Assembly (NCBI GenBank): GCA_934446455.1 | Contig: CAKSEE010000017.1 | Coordinates: 1-49,286, forward strand | Direction: 5' to 3' | DNA length: 49,286 nt | Source: an uncultured Oscillospiraceae bacterium | GTDB taxonomy: Bacteria; Bacillota; Clostridia; Oscillospirales; Ruminococcaceae | Shown here: one piece after another, positions 1-7,937 of the stretch | Layout: each line of letters begins with the position of its first letter | How positions within the stretch are numbered: position 1 is the first letter of the stretch | Translations under genes and position numbers: made by a program | The notes under the pieces: generated by a model | What the model was told of the DNA's origin: nothing | Seen by the model: only the letters and a program-made list of their open reading frames with translations | The model's database searches: none

Positions 1-71
1 GGCTTACGCCTTACGCGACCGTGCGCGCAGTGCGGATGTTCCTGTCGGAAAAGTCGCAAGACTTTTTCGAC
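1..71 (-). repeat. Dispersed hairpin repeat, copy 1 (truncated by window edge)
   Basis: Read on the minus strand, this copy starts with a 12-bp hairpin (positions 71-60 pair with 55-44, loop GCAA, one A/C mismatch). It is followed by GGAACATCCGC, a GC-rich CGCGCACGGTCGCGTAAG stretch, and then the window edge. The same order of elements recurs at 12186-12250 on the plus strand. The outer stem GTCG/CGAC is identical in both copies while the inner stem differs but still pairs. No protein homology is apparent, so this is treated as a non-coding repeat. Confidence 0.6.
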
Positions 72-333
72 AGACTCTGGCAAGTTAGAATAACTTGTCG
101 ATTGGCATGTCCGCGATTTATACATTGTCAGACATTTTCTGCCGACAGCGAAGTCATGGAGCGTGTCAACACCGAGGATTCACCCTATGAGCTTTCGCCG
201 GAGATAACTGCGTCCGGAAACGCACAGAATCTTATTGCAGGCAGCAGCGCATACTCCAAGATAACCGAAAGCGACGCCCGTCTGAAAATGCAGCGTGGAG
301 AAGTAACGTGTAATGCGTGTGACAGCACAGTAT
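72..333. other. Intergenic stretch, no gene recognised
   Basis: A plus-strand open frame runs through 21-335, but it starts inside the hairpin repeat, has no ribosome binding site, and its product resembles no family I know. No promoter, RNA gene or other element could be identified here. Confidence 0.4.
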
Positions 334-372
334 AAAAAAGCGCCTTGCACCGTAACTGCGTGCAAGGCGCTT
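334..372 (-). terminator. Terminator of the tRNA operon
   Basis: There is a 13-bp stem (338-350 with 360-372) and a nine-base loop. On the minus strand it is followed by a run of T residues (A tract at 334-339 on the plus strand). It lies directly downstream of tRNA-Leu. Confidence 0.85.
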
Positions 373-377
373 GCTGG

Positions 378-461
378 TGCCGGTAGTGGGGGTCGAACCC
401 ACACGCCATTGCTGGCAGCGGATTTTGAGTCCGCCTCGTCTGCCAATTCCAACATACCGGC
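378..461 (-). tRNA. tRNA-Leu (anticodon CAA)
   Basis: The 84-nt minus-strand sequence has a perfect 7-bp acceptor stem (GCCGGTA/TACCGGC) and an A discriminator. The anticodon arm GCGGA-CTCAAAA-TCCGC gives anticodon CAA. A long variable arm typical of class II leucine tRNAs and a canonical GGTTCGACCCC T-arm are present. CCA is not encoded. It is the second gene after tRNA-Gly. Confidence 0.95.
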
Positions 462-493
462 TGATTGCGCAGCCTGAAAGCTGCATTAAGCAT

Positions 494-532
494 TATCCCC
501 GCCGAACGGCTGCGAGCCATAGGGCGGGGATA
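494..532. other. Nested hairpin between two tRNA genes
   Basis: A 10-bp perfect GC-rich stem (494-503 with 523-532) encloses a second small stem (GGCT/AGCC with loop GCG). It sits in the spacer between tRNA-Gly and tRNA-Leu. It has no T tract, so a processing or spacer role is more likely than termination. This is inference. Confidence 0.5.
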
Positions 533-542
533 GTTGGTCTGG

Positions 543-613
543 AGCGGATAATGGGAGTCGAACCCACCACCTCAGCTTGGGAAGCTAATGTTTTACCGAT
601 AAACTATATCCGC
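543..613 (-). tRNA. tRNA-Gly (anticodon CCC)
   Basis: The 71-nt minus-strand sequence has a 7-bp acceptor stem (GCGGATA/TATCCGC) and a T discriminator base. The anticodon loop TTCCCAA gives anticodon CCC, and the T-arm is GGGTTCGACTCCC. CCA is not encoded. It is the first gene of a two-tRNA operon with tRNA-Leu (CAA). Confidence 0.94.
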
Positions 614-643
614 AATTATGCGGTCTAACCGAACCGCATAAAT

Positions 644-672
644 ATTATAGCACAAGACTCCCGATTTGTCAA
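644..672 (-). promoter_or_regulatory. Sigma-A promoter of the tRNA operon
   Basis: Minus strand: TTGACA (672-667), a 17-bp spacer, and TATAAT (649-644). Both hexamers are perfect consensus, as expected for a strongly expressed stable-RNA operon. Confidence 0.9.
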
Positions 673-717
673 GGGCTTGCCGAAATTTTTTCCCTTTCCA
701 TGGGAAGAGCGCCCGTG

Positions 718-1629
718 CTACTCCTCGGCGGGGCTAAGCGCTTCGCGTATCTGCTCCGGAACCTCGCACAGGCGGGCGGAGGGGCGCTCGAACGGCTGCG
801 CGCACACATATATAACCTGCGCGTTCTGCGCCATTGCCGAAAGCGTCTCGTCCGAGGAAAAGCCCTTCTCTTTAAGCGCCTCGTCCGCTATGATGTAGTC
901 GGGCGACAGCTCCGAGGCGGCGGGATAGCCGCTTTCGGTGCAGAGGTTGCTGCCGCACAGCGACAGCACTGCACTCTCGAACGTGTCGGCGCCCGCAAGG
1001 GTCAGCTTCTCCGTGATGTAAACAAAGCCCCCGAGCGAAATGCCCTCAGCCGCATTTTCAAGCGCCGCGACGGCGCTGTTGCCAAGCTGCGCACATATTT
1101 CACCCTGCTTTTCGCCGTCTGCGGAAAGCTCTGCGCCGTAAAATGCGCGTGCAATATCGCTGTAAAGCGCGGCATACTCAGCAAGCGTGCGCGGCGCGGT
1201 AAGCGGAATCACCGCGATTCCAACCGAAGTAAGCTCATATGTATCGCGCTCGGATAGCGCCGAAAGCGTGAACACAACATCGGGCGAAAGTGCCCTGATA
1301 CCGTCGATATCGGGATTTTCCGTGCTTCCGAGCGCCGCCGCCGTCAATCCCTCGGGATAGTCGCAGTAGCTGCTTACGCCGCACAGCTTGTCCTTAAAGC
1401 CAAGCTCGCATATTATCTCGGTTACGGCAGGGGAGAGGCTCACGGCGCGCTCTGCCGCAGCCCGAAGCTCCACGCCGCACACCTGCGCTGGAAACGCGCT
1501 GCGTTCCTGCTCGCTCACAGGCTGCGAGGACACGACAAGCTCGCCGAGGCTTTCGCCGCCCCTGTCGCAGCCTGTCAGCAGAAATACGCACAATGCCGCG
1601 CAGAGTACGCGATTAAGTCTTTTTTTCAT
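718..1629 (-). CDS. Cobalamin/iron-siderophore-type ABC substrate-binding lipoprotein
   Basis: This 303-aa protein resembles the BtuF/TroA-like family of extracytoplasmic binding proteins. Its N terminus is a lipoprotein signal: positive MKKR, a hydrophobic core and lipobox LTGC. It is followed by a Ser/Glu-rich linker and a domain opening with the family-typical AVSLSPAVTEIICELG segment and a GVSSYCDYPE motif. The length suits this family. An in-frame TTG lies 15 bases upstream at 1644, but the ATG at 1629 has a GGAGAA ribosome site just before it and is preferred. No permease or ATPase partner lies nearby. It is the last gene of an apparent operon with the DUF815 ATPase and dusB. The ligand cannot be read from the sequence. 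Confidence 0.8.
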   Translation of the reverse strand: MKKRLNRVLCAALCVFLLTGCDRGGESLGELVVSSQPVSEQERSAFPAQVCGVELRAAAERAVSLSPAVTEIICELGFKDKLCGVSSYCDYPEGLTAAALGSTENPDIDGIRALSPDVVFTLSALSERDTYELTSVGIAVIPLTAPRTLAEYAALYSDIARAFYGAELSADGEKQGEICAQLGNSAVAALENAAEGISLGGFVYITEKLTLAGADTFESAVLSLCGSNLCTESGYPAASELSPDYIIADEALKEKGFSSDETLSAMAQNAQVIYVCAQPFERPSARLCEVPEQIREALSPAEE

Positions 1630-1640
1630 GTTTTCTCCGT

Positions 1641-2810
1641 TCAATATTCAAGCCCGAGCTCTATTCTGCCGCAAAGCCAGTCGGCAAACTGGCGCGCTGT
1701 TCTTGGCGAGCGCCCGCCGCGTTTCAGGGCGAAGCGCTCCGCGGCAGCGGTAAGCTCCTCCTCGGGCAGAGAAATGCCCCTGTCCGCTGCAAGCTGCGCG
1801 GCAATGTCAAGGTACACCTCGCGGTTAGGCTTTGTAAAGGTCACCGTAAGCCCGAAGCGGTCTGCAAGCGACAGGCTTTCGTCTATGGCGTCCGCGCCGT
1901 TTATTTCGCGGTCTGCAACGGTTTCGCGTATTATTTTGCGGCGGTTGGTTGTGGCGTATATCAGTATATTTGCAGGACGAGCGGCAAGCGACCCCTCAAG
2001 CGCTGCTTTCAGAATGCTGAAGCGGTCGTCGTTTTCGCCGAAGCTCAGGTCGTCTATCGTGATGATAAAGTGCAGCGGAATATCCTTAAGCGTGCGGAAC
2101 AGCGCGGGCAGATCCGCTATGTCGTTTTTGGAAAGCTCCACCATGCGCAACGCGTCGTATTCGTTAAGGATAGCCTTAACCGTGCTTGATTTGCCCGTGC
2201 CGCGGTCGCCGTAAAGAAGCACGTTCTGTGCAGGCTTTCCGCTTAAGAAACACAGCGTGTTGTCTACCACCTGCGAGCGCTGCGCCTCATAGTTCTTAAG
2301 ATCGCTCAGGCGAATCGGGTCGAGCTGCTCAACGGGCATAAGCGCGCCGTCGGTGTATGTAAACGCCTTGTACGCGGCGAAAATGCCGTTGCCGTGCGTT
2401 TTCAAAAAATCAAGAAAATATTCCGCCGTGTAATTGAACTCACCCGTTTCAAACGCGGGCAGATTCATGAAGCTATCATCGTAGAGCGCGGAGAGCTCCT
2501 TTCGCAGCGCCGCAGAATCCGTGCGCGCAAGATCCGCTATGACTGCCGTGTCATGCTGCGCGGCTGCAAGTCTGAGCGGCATGGGTTCTGCGGCGGTTTT
2601 TGCCGCAAGCGGCGAGTCTGAAAACACAATCATATCGTGCAGATACCCGCCCAGCGTTTTGCCCGACATAAGCAGCTCATAGCAAACCGCAGAGTACGCC
2701 TGTGCGCTCTCCTGCGACGTGCCTTTTCCAAGAAGCCCGAAAGCCCTTATCAGCGGGTCGTCCTTTACATTGAAAACGCACAGCCCCGCCGTTTTTTCAG
2801 CATAATCCAT
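1641..2810 (-). CDS. DUF815-family AAA-type ATP-binding protein
   Basis: This 389-aa protein has a clear Walker A motif (GDRGTGKS, residues about 201-208) and a Walker B-like FIITIDDLSF segment. It also has an arginine-bearing sensor region near the C terminus (SLADRFGLTV, then RGGRSPRTARQFADW). This arrangement matches the uncharacterised DUF815 ATPases, a branch of AAA+ proteins of about 400 aa common in Clostridia. The N-terminal 190 residues are family-specific and have no assigned fold here. The start lies 2 bases after the dusB stop, so the two genes are probably translated together. Its biological role is unknown. Confidence 0.85.
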   Translation of the reverse strand: MDYAEKTAGLCVFNVKDDPLIRAFGLLGKGTSQESAQAYSAVCYELLMSGKTLGGYLHDMIVFSDSPLAAKTAAEPMPLRLAAAQHDTAVIADLARTDSAALRKELSALYDDSFMNLPAFETGEFNYTAEYFLDFLKTHGNGIFAAYKAFTYTDGALMPVEQLDPIRLSDLKNYEAQRSQVVDNTLCFLSGKPAQNVLLYGDRGTGKSSTVKAILNEYDALRMVELSKNDIADLPALFRTLKDIPLHFIITIDDLSFGENDDRFSILKAALEGSLAARPANILIYATTNRRKIIRETVADREINGADAIDESLSLADRFGLTVTFTKPNREVYLDIAAQLAADRGISLPEEELTAAAERFALKRGGRSPRTARQFADWLCGRIELGLEY

Positions 2811-2812
2811 TG

Positions 2813-3790
2813 TTATATCTCCTGTTCCTTTTGTATTTCCGTAATCAGCCGTTCAAGGTCGGAAAGCGTGCATAGCTCGCTGCACAGCCCCCTGAACCGC
2901 GCCGCGCCCTTTATCCCGCGCATATACCACGCGGCATGGCGGCGCGCTTCCTTCATGCCGATATGCTCGCCCTTGTCGCGGCACAGCAGCGTTATGTGGC
3001 GGCGCATTATCTCAATGCGCTCGGCAAACTGCGGCTCGGGCGGAATATCCCCGCCGCAGAGATACGCGCGAATCTGCGAGAAAAGCCACGGCCTGCCGTA
3101 GCTGCCGCGCCCAACCATAACAAGGTCGCAGCCCGTTTCGCGGTACATTTGCGCGCAAAGCTCAGGGGTGGACACGTCCCCGTTTCCTATAACAGGGATT
3201 GACACCGCCTGCTTTACCGCACGGATAACGTCCCGGTCGGCGCTTCCGGAATACAGCTGTGCGCGCGTTCTGCCATGGACCGTGACAGCGGCAGCGCCGT
3301 TTTTTTCAGCGGTCTGCGCCATTTCAACGGCGTTTATGCTGTCTGCGTCCCAGCCTGAGCGAATCTTCACCGTAACGGGCACGTCCGAAGCGCTCACAGC
3401 CGCGCGCACAAGTTCACCGAACAGTTCGGGCGTTCTCATAAGCGCGCTGCCCGCGCCGCCGCCGGTAATCTTCGGCATGGGGCAGCCCGCGTTTATGTCG
3501 ATTATGTCGGGGCGGTACTGCATTGCAATTTTCACGGCGCGCGCCATAAACTCGGGTTCGCTGCCGAAAAGCTGCACCGCCATGGGGCGCTCAGCGTCCG
3601 TTACGGTAAGCAGCTCCGCCGTCTTTTTGTCGGAATAGCACAGCCCCTTGCAGGAAGCCATTTCGCCGACGGTATACGCCGCGCCGTATTCCTTTGCCAT
3701 AAGTCTGTACGCCCTGTCGGCAACTCCCGCCATGGGGGCGAGCGCTGCGGTGCGCTCTATTTTAACGTTTCCTATATAAATGTATTCCAA
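2813..3790 (-). CDS. dusB: tRNA-dihydrouridine synthase (DusB type)
   Basis: This 325-aa protein has the TIM-barrel flavoenzyme layout of Dus enzymes, which use FMN and NADPH to reduce specific uridines in the tRNA D-loop. Diagnostic features are LAPMAGVADRAYR at the N terminus, DINAGCPMPKI with the catalytic Cys at about 103, VTVKIRSGW, VTVHGRTR, IPVIGNGD and the phosphate-binding MVGRGSYGRPW. The C-terminal helical domain is complete, and the length (about 320 aa) is typical. It is the first gene of the operon with the DUF815 ATPase and a binding lipoprotein. A good minus-strand promoter lies at 3854-3882. Confidence 0.95.
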   Translation of the reverse strand: MEYIYIGNVKIERTAALAPMAGVADRAYRLMAKEYGAAYTVGEMASCKGLCYSDKKTAELLTVTDAERPMAVQLFGSEPEFMARAVKIAMQYRPDIIDINAGCPMPKITGGGAGSALMRTPELFGELVRAAVSASDVPVTVKIRSGWDADSINAVEMAQTAEKNGAAAVTVHGRTRAQLYSGSADRDVIRAVKQAVSIPVIGNGDVSTPELCAQMYRETGCDLVMVGRGSYGRPWLFSQIRAYLCGGDIPPEPQFAERIEIMRRHITLLCRDKGEHIGMKEARRHAAWYMRGIKGAARFRGLCSELCTLSDLERLITEIQKEQEI

Positions 3791-3853
3791 GTGAGTGTTT
3801 CCTTTCGGCGTGATTTGCGCTCTTTCGGCGCTTCCGCCCCGATTTCACCATAT

Positions 3854-3882
3854 ATTGTACCACAAAAATCAAAAGTGTTCAA
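3854..3882 (-). promoter_or_regulatory. Sigma-A promoter of the dusB operon
   Basis: Minus strand: TTGAAC (3882-3877), 17-bp spacer, TACAAT (3859-3854). It lies back to back with the plus-strand promoter at 3891-3919, leaving only 8 bases between the two -35 boxes. Confidence 0.7.
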
Positions 3883-3890
3883 GTTTCTTA

Positions 3891-3919
3891 TTGTAATTTT
3901 TCAGAAAATATGCTACAAT
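3891..3919 (+). promoter_or_regulatory. Sigma-A promoter for the DUF1624 gene
   Basis: TTGTAA (3891-3896), 17-bp spacer, TACAAT (3914-3919). The start codon of the gene lies about 100 bases downstream. Confidence 0.65.
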
Positions 3920-4018
3920 AAAAAGACGCGGGGCGCGGGCGCTTATGGTTATTCTGACGAAGCGGCGGCTTACGCAAAGAGCGCGGGATAACCGCAGTAA
4001 ACAAGCGAGGAAAAATTT

Positions 4019-4777
4019 ATGCCGGGAAAAACAAAATCTGCGGGCGGCTCTGCAAGGGTAGGCCTGCTTGACGAGCTGCGAGGCTTCGCAATAATCTGCA
4101 TGGTTGTTTACCACGCCATGTACGACCTGAAATACATATTCGGGCTTGATGTGCCCTTTTTCTTTGAGGACTGGTTCGGCATTGTCCGCGATGTGTTCGC
4201 GGGGCTGTTCATTTTCATTTCGGGAACGGTCTGCCGCTACTCCAAAAACAATATGAAGCGCGGCATACAGTGCTTCTTTATCGGCATGGTGATGACATTT
4301 GTCATGCCGTTCTTCACGGGCGGCACCATCATGTTCGGGATACTGCACTGCCTTGGCATCTGCATGATGATTTTCGGGCTTGGCGAAAAAGTTTTTGACG
4401 CGCTTCCCGCGCTTGTCGGCATTATCATATGCGCGCTGCTTTTCGTGCTTACATGGAATATCCGCGACGGCTACATTGGCTTTGAGGGCGTGTTCAGCCT
4501 TGCGCTGCCCGCAAAGGCGTACGACGTGGGCGTGCTGTTCCCGCTCGGGCTGCCGTCGGCTACGTTCTACTCGGCGGACTATTTCCCGCTTATGCCGTGG
4601 TTTTTCCTTTTTATTGCGGGCAGCTACTTCGGCGTGTGGGCAAAGAACGGCTCGCTGCCAAAATTCTTCTACCCAACGCATTGCAGGTGGCTTGCTACGG
4701 TAGGCAGGTACACCATATGGATCTACGTTCTTCATCAGCCCGTTCTCTATCTCATTTTCTCCCTTATTTTCCGTTAA
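4019..4777 (+). CDS. DUF1624/heparan-alpha-glucosaminide N-acetyltransferase-like membrane protein
   Basis: This 252-aa integral membrane protein has about seven hydrophobic helices. The opening GLLDELRGFAIICMVVYHAMYDL is the signature of the DUF1624/HGSNAT-like acyltransferase group: an Arg-Gly pair followed by a helix with a conserved His. A second conserved region is near the end (GRYTIWIYVLHQPVLY), where the RYT and HQP motifs are typical of acyltransferase-3-like folds. These proteins are thought to move acetyl or acyl groups across the membrane onto sugars; the substrate is unknown here. The start is at the ATG after a GCGAGGAAAAA ribosome site. It reads alone ahead of lon, which has its own promoter. 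Confidence 0.8.
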   Translation: MPGKTKSAGGSARVGLLDELRGFAIICMVVYHAMYDLKYIFGLDVPFFFEDWFGIVRDVFAGLFIFISGTVCRYSKNNMKRGIQCFFIGMVMTFVMPFFTGGTIMFGILHCLGICMMIFGLGEKVFDALPALVGIIICALLFVLTWNIRDGYIGFEGVFSLALPAKAYDVGVLFPLGLPSATFYSADYFPLMPWFFLFIAGSYFGVWAKNGSLPKFFYPTHCRWLATVGRYTIWIYVLHQPVLYLIFSLIFR

Positions 4778-4816
4778 GAGATAAATTGCGTTCCGAAAAG
4801 TGTTTCGCAAAATCAC

Positions 4817-4845
4817 TTGCAAAAAAGCGCAGAATGTAGTATAAT
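4817..4845 (+). promoter_or_regulatory. Sigma-A promoter of lon
   Basis: TTGCAA (4817-4822), 17-bp spacer, TATAAT (4840-4845). It lies 56 bases ahead of the lon start codon. No HrcA (CIRCE) or CtsR-like heptad repeat was recognised nearby. Confidence 0.75.
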
Positions 4846-4900
4846 AGAGAACATACCCGCATAACGCTTCGGCGTGTACATCAGAAAGGACTGATAGCAA

Positions 4901-7309
4901 ATGTCTGAAAATACATATACCATACCCGCGATTTCTCTGCGCGGACTGGTCGTTTTCCCGTCAATGGTGCTGCATTTTGACGTTGGCAGAGAGCGCTCAG
5001 TAAACGCGCTCAGGGCAGCCGCTGAAAAGGACGGGCATATATTCCTCGTTGCACAGAAGGATTCCTCCATCACCGACCCTACGGAAAACGATATTTTCGA
5101 GGTGGGTGTGGTAGCGGAGATTCGCCAGATGCTCACAACGCCCGACGGCTTTACGCGCGTACTTGTAGAGGGGCTTTTCCGCGCGCGCCGCGTAAAGACT
5201 GCCGCTTCAAAGGATTACCTCGCGTTCGAGGTAAAGCAGCTTTCGGGACGCGGCGCTCCGCTTGCGGAGGCTACGCAGTCCGCAGCGCTGCGTGCGCTCA
5301 GGGCAGCATTTTCTGCCTATGCTGAAGTGTCCCCAAAAATGCCGCGCGAGCTTTATGAGAGCATAATCACCGAGGAGAGCTGCGAGGCGCTCTTTGAAAA
5401 GGTCGTCTTCAACGTTGTGCTTAAGCTTGAGGACAAGCAGCGCCTGCTTGAAACAAACGGCACACTTCGGCGCATAAAGCTTCTCATTTCCATGCTTGAC
5501 AGCGAGGTCGAGATAATCACCGCCGAAATGGAGATACAAGAGCAGGTGCGCCAACAGGTTGACAAGAATCAGCGCGAGTATTACCTGCGCGAGCAGCTCA
5601 AGGTTATTTCACGCCAGCTTGGCGACGAGGACAGCCCCGCTGACGAAGCCGATAAGTACAGAGAGCGCATAACTGCGCTCGGGCTGCCGCAGGAGAGCGA
5701 GGAAAAGCTGCTGGGAGAGGTGTCCAAACTTGCAAAGATGTCCGCTTCCTCGCAGGAGGCTGCGGTGCAGCGCACCTACCTCGACACGGTGCTTGAAATA
5801 CCGTGGAACGTCCGCACGAAGGACAAGCTCAATATCGCGGGCGTGCAGAAGCAGCTTGACCGCGACCATTACGGGCTTAAAAAGGTAAAGGACAGGATAA
5901 CCGAAACGCTTTCGGTAAGGGCGCTTGTGCCCGATATAAAGGGGCAGATAATCTGCCTTTACGGTCCTCCGGGAGTCGGAAAGACGTCGATAGGGCGCTC
6001 CATTGCCGAAGCGCTCGGCAGAAAGTACGTGAGGATATCGCTCGGCGGCGTTCATGACGAGGCGGAGATTCGCGGCCACCGCAAGACCTACATCGGCGCA
6101 ATGCCCGGCAGAATAATCGCCGCGCTTAAGCAGGCAAAGAGCATGAATCCCGTGATCCTGCTTGACGAGATAGACAAAATGGGCGGCGACTACAAGGGCG
6201 ACCCCACCTCGGCAATGCTGGAGGTGCTTGACAGCGAGCAGAACACGACGTTCACCGACCACTACATTGAGATACCCGTGGATTTGAGCGACGTGCTTTT
6301 CATCACGACAGCAAACAGCCTTGACACTATCCCCGCACCGCTTCTCGACCGAATGGAGGTCATAGAGCTTTCAAGCTACACGCGCGAGGAGAAATTCAAC
6401 ATAGCAAAGAAGCACCTGCTGCCCAAGCAGCTTAAAAAGCACGGCGAAAAGGCTTCTGTGGTAAAGGTGACGGACGGCGCGCTTTATTCCATAATAGACT
6501 GCTACACGCGCGAGGCGGGCGTAAGAAAGCTTGAGCGCAAGATTGCGGATATCTGCCGCAAGAGCGCAAAGCTTATAGTTTCGGGCGAAAAGAAAGTCAC
6601 CGTGAACGAAAGCACGCTCGCGGACTTCCTTGGCACAAAGCGCTACCTGCCCGAACACCTTGAGACACACGACGAGGTGGGGCTTGTAAACGGTCTTGCG
6701 TGGACGTCCGTGGGCGGCACTATGCTGCCGCTTGAGGTGCTTGTGCTTGACGGCACGGGCAAAACGGAGTTTACAGGTTCGCTTGGCGACGTTATGAAGG
6801 AATCCGCAAAGATTGCGGTAAGCCTTACGCGCTCCCTTGCTTCAAAATACGGCATTGACGCGGACTTTTACAAAAACAAGGATATCCACGTTCACGCGCC
6901 GGAGGGCGCAGTACCCAAAGATGGACCGTCCGCGGGCGTTACGCTTACAACGGCGCTCGTATCGGCTCTTTCGGGAACGCCCGTGCGCCGCGACGTTGCA
7001 ATGACGGGCGAAATCACCCTGCGCGGAAAAGTGCTTGCGATAGGCGGGCTTAAGGAAAAGGCAATGGCGGCATACCGCGCGGGAATAAAGACGGTGTGCA
7101 TTCCTAAGGACAACGAACCTGACCTGCAGGACATAGACGATGCGGTAAAGGCGAATGTGCGCTTCGTTCCGGCGGAGGATATTTCCACCGTACTTGAAAC
7201 GGCGCTTGTTATGCCAAACTGCGGCGCAGAGGTTAAGAACGCGGCAGGGCTTAAGAAAAAGCCCCTGCCCCAAAAGACGACCAAGCAGCCCGCGCTTTCG
7301 GCGAACTGA
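4901..7309 (+). CDS. lon: ATP-dependent protease Lon (endopeptidase La)
   Basis: This 802-aa cytoplasmic AAA+ serine protease is full length for bacterial LonA (about 780-810 aa). The N-terminal substrate-binding domain (about 1-200) is followed by a coiled-coil region. The ATPase has Walker A GPPGVGKT (about 354-361) and Walker B VILLDEIDKMG. The proteolytic domain carries the catalytic dyad Ser677 (PKDGPSAG) and Lys720 (GGLKEK), with the 43-residue spacing known from E. coli Lon. Lon degrades misfolded proteins and regulators. It has its own sigma-A promoter and an AAGGA-type ribosome site. In many Firmicutes the next gene is engB; here a decayed restriction locus lies in between. Confidence 0.97.
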   Translation: MSENTYTIPAISLRGLVVFPSMVLHFDVGRERSVNALRAAAEKDGHIFLVAQKDSSITDPTENDIFEVGVVAEIRQMLTTPDGFTRVLVEGLFRARRVKTAASKDYLAFEVKQLSGRGAPLAEATQSAALRALRAAFSAYAEVSPKMPRELYESIITEESCEALFEKVVFNVVLKLEDKQRLLETNGTLRRIKLLISMLDSEVEIITAEMEIQEQVRQQVDKNQREYYLREQLKVISRQLGDEDSPADEADKYRERITALGLPQESEEKLLGEVSKLAKMSASSQEAAVQRTYLDTVLEIPWNVRTKDKLNIAGVQKQLDRDHYGLKKVKDRITETLSVRALVPDIKGQIICLYGPPGVGKTSIGRSIAEALGRKYVRISLGGVHDEAEIRGHRKTYIGAMPGRIIAALKQAKSMNPVILLDEIDKMGGDYKGDPTSAMLEVLDSEQNTTFTDHYIEIPVDLSDVLFITTANSLDTIPAPLLDRMEVIELSSYTREEKFNIAKKHLLPKQLKKHGEKASVVKVTDGALYSIIDCYTREAGVRKLERKIADICRKSAKLIVSGEKKVTVNESTLADFLGTKRYLPEHLETHDEVGLVNGLAWTSVGGTMLPLEVLVLDGTGKTEFTGSLGDVMKESAKIAVSLTRSLASKYGIDADFYKNKDIHVHAPEGAVPKDGPSAGVTLTTALVSALSGTPVRRDVAMTGEITLRGKVLAIGGLKEKAMAAYRAGIKTVCIPKDNEPDLQDIDDAVKANVRFVPAEDISTVLETALVMPNCGAEVKNAAGLKKKPLPQKTTKQPALSAN

Positions 7310-7336
7310 TTATGTACTTTTTCAAGAGGAATAATT

Positions 7337-7513
7337 ATGACATTCGACTTAATATCAGATGCTACACGTCGCAACCGGGAACGGTTAAATGCTGACGACA
7401 GCTCAAAATTGCAGCGTAGAGCTAATAAGAAGAAATCCACAAAAACGATTGTTCCTCTTGAGTATTTTTCTGATAAAAAGAATATGGTTTTGTACAGGAT
7501 ATACTTAAATTGA
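7337..7513 (+). CDS. Small hypothetical protein, 58 aa, possibly a truncated gene
   Basis: The ATG follows an AAGAGGA ribosome site at good spacing, only 27 bases after the lon stop codon. The product is basic and Arg/Lys-rich in its middle, ending in a tyrosine-rich IYLN tail. No family is recognised. The next open frame begins at a TTG overlapping its TGA stop and reads on in another register with similar composition. The two may therefore be halves of one frameshifted gene. The sequence is visibly more AT-rich than lon or engB and belongs to the decayed restriction-modification island. Confidence 0.4.
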   Translation: MTFDLISDATRRNRERLNADDSSKLQRRANKKKSTKTIVPLEYFSDKKNMVLYRIYLN

Positions 7514-7641
7514 AAAAAGATTGTTCTTGCACTAATGCCGATATTATATATTCGTTGGCTGTTTTACTTTTGAAGAACAAGGGGATTCTGAACAAAAAAC
7601 ATGTTTCAGTCGAAGAGCGTTTCTCCAAACTGATAACTTGA
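7510..7641 (+). pseudogene. Gene fragment of the restriction-modification island (43 codons)
   Basis: This short open frame has no good start; its only initiation option is the TTG overlapping the previous stop. It encodes a Lys-rich stretch including TNADIIYSLAVLLL and ends at the TGA at 7639. It overlaps the next fragment by four bases. No domain can be assigned with confidence. It is best read as part of a broken gene, with AT-rich composition like its neighbours up to 8157. Confidence 0.35.
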
Positions 7642-7937
7642 TATTTTCTTTTCTATCAGATTTAGATATGAAAATTATTACGCAATTTAAGGAAATGGGA
7701 AAGAAAAGCCTCGCACCGGGAAGTATATGGGCGCTTGGGATTGTCACAGGGGATAATAAAAAAACACTCGTTGATATTCTTTTGCCTGAGTATGAGCCGG
7801 TATTTACCGGAAAGGAAGTACATCGGTATACGCTTGCAGCGCCCAAAAAATATATTAAATATGACCGTACAAAGTTTCAGCAAGTTGCGAAAGATGAAAT
7901 ATACTTTGCATCGGAAAAGCTAATTGTATTCAGGTGA
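7638..7937 (+). pseudogene. Remnant of a TaqI-like DNA-methylase/restriction specificity (target-recognition) domain
   Basis: The 99-residue open frame contains GIVTGDNKKTL, a VFTGKEVHRY segment and AAPKKYIKYD. This is the pattern I associate with TaqI/Eco57I-like C-terminal specificity domains of Type II/IIG methyltransferases (GIxTGxNKxxL, then GxDIxRY, then YIxYD). The catalytic methylase half with the NPPY motif is absent from the whole locus. At 99 residues it is far shorter than any intact enzyme and ends abruptly at a TGA where another fragment begins. I infer it is a leftover of a restriction-modification gene. The assignment rests on motif recognition only. Confidence 0.6.

Noticed and set aside
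21..335. 104-codon open frame on the plus strand at the window start
   Set aside because: It begins inside the hairpin repeat, has no ribosome binding site, runs into the tRNA terminator and resembles no known protein.
3869..4900. Long minus-strand open frame opposite the DUF1624 gene
   Set aside because: It is low-complexity, His/Arg-rich and antisense to a clear membrane-protein gene with good promoter and start; a typical shadow frame in GC-rich DNA.
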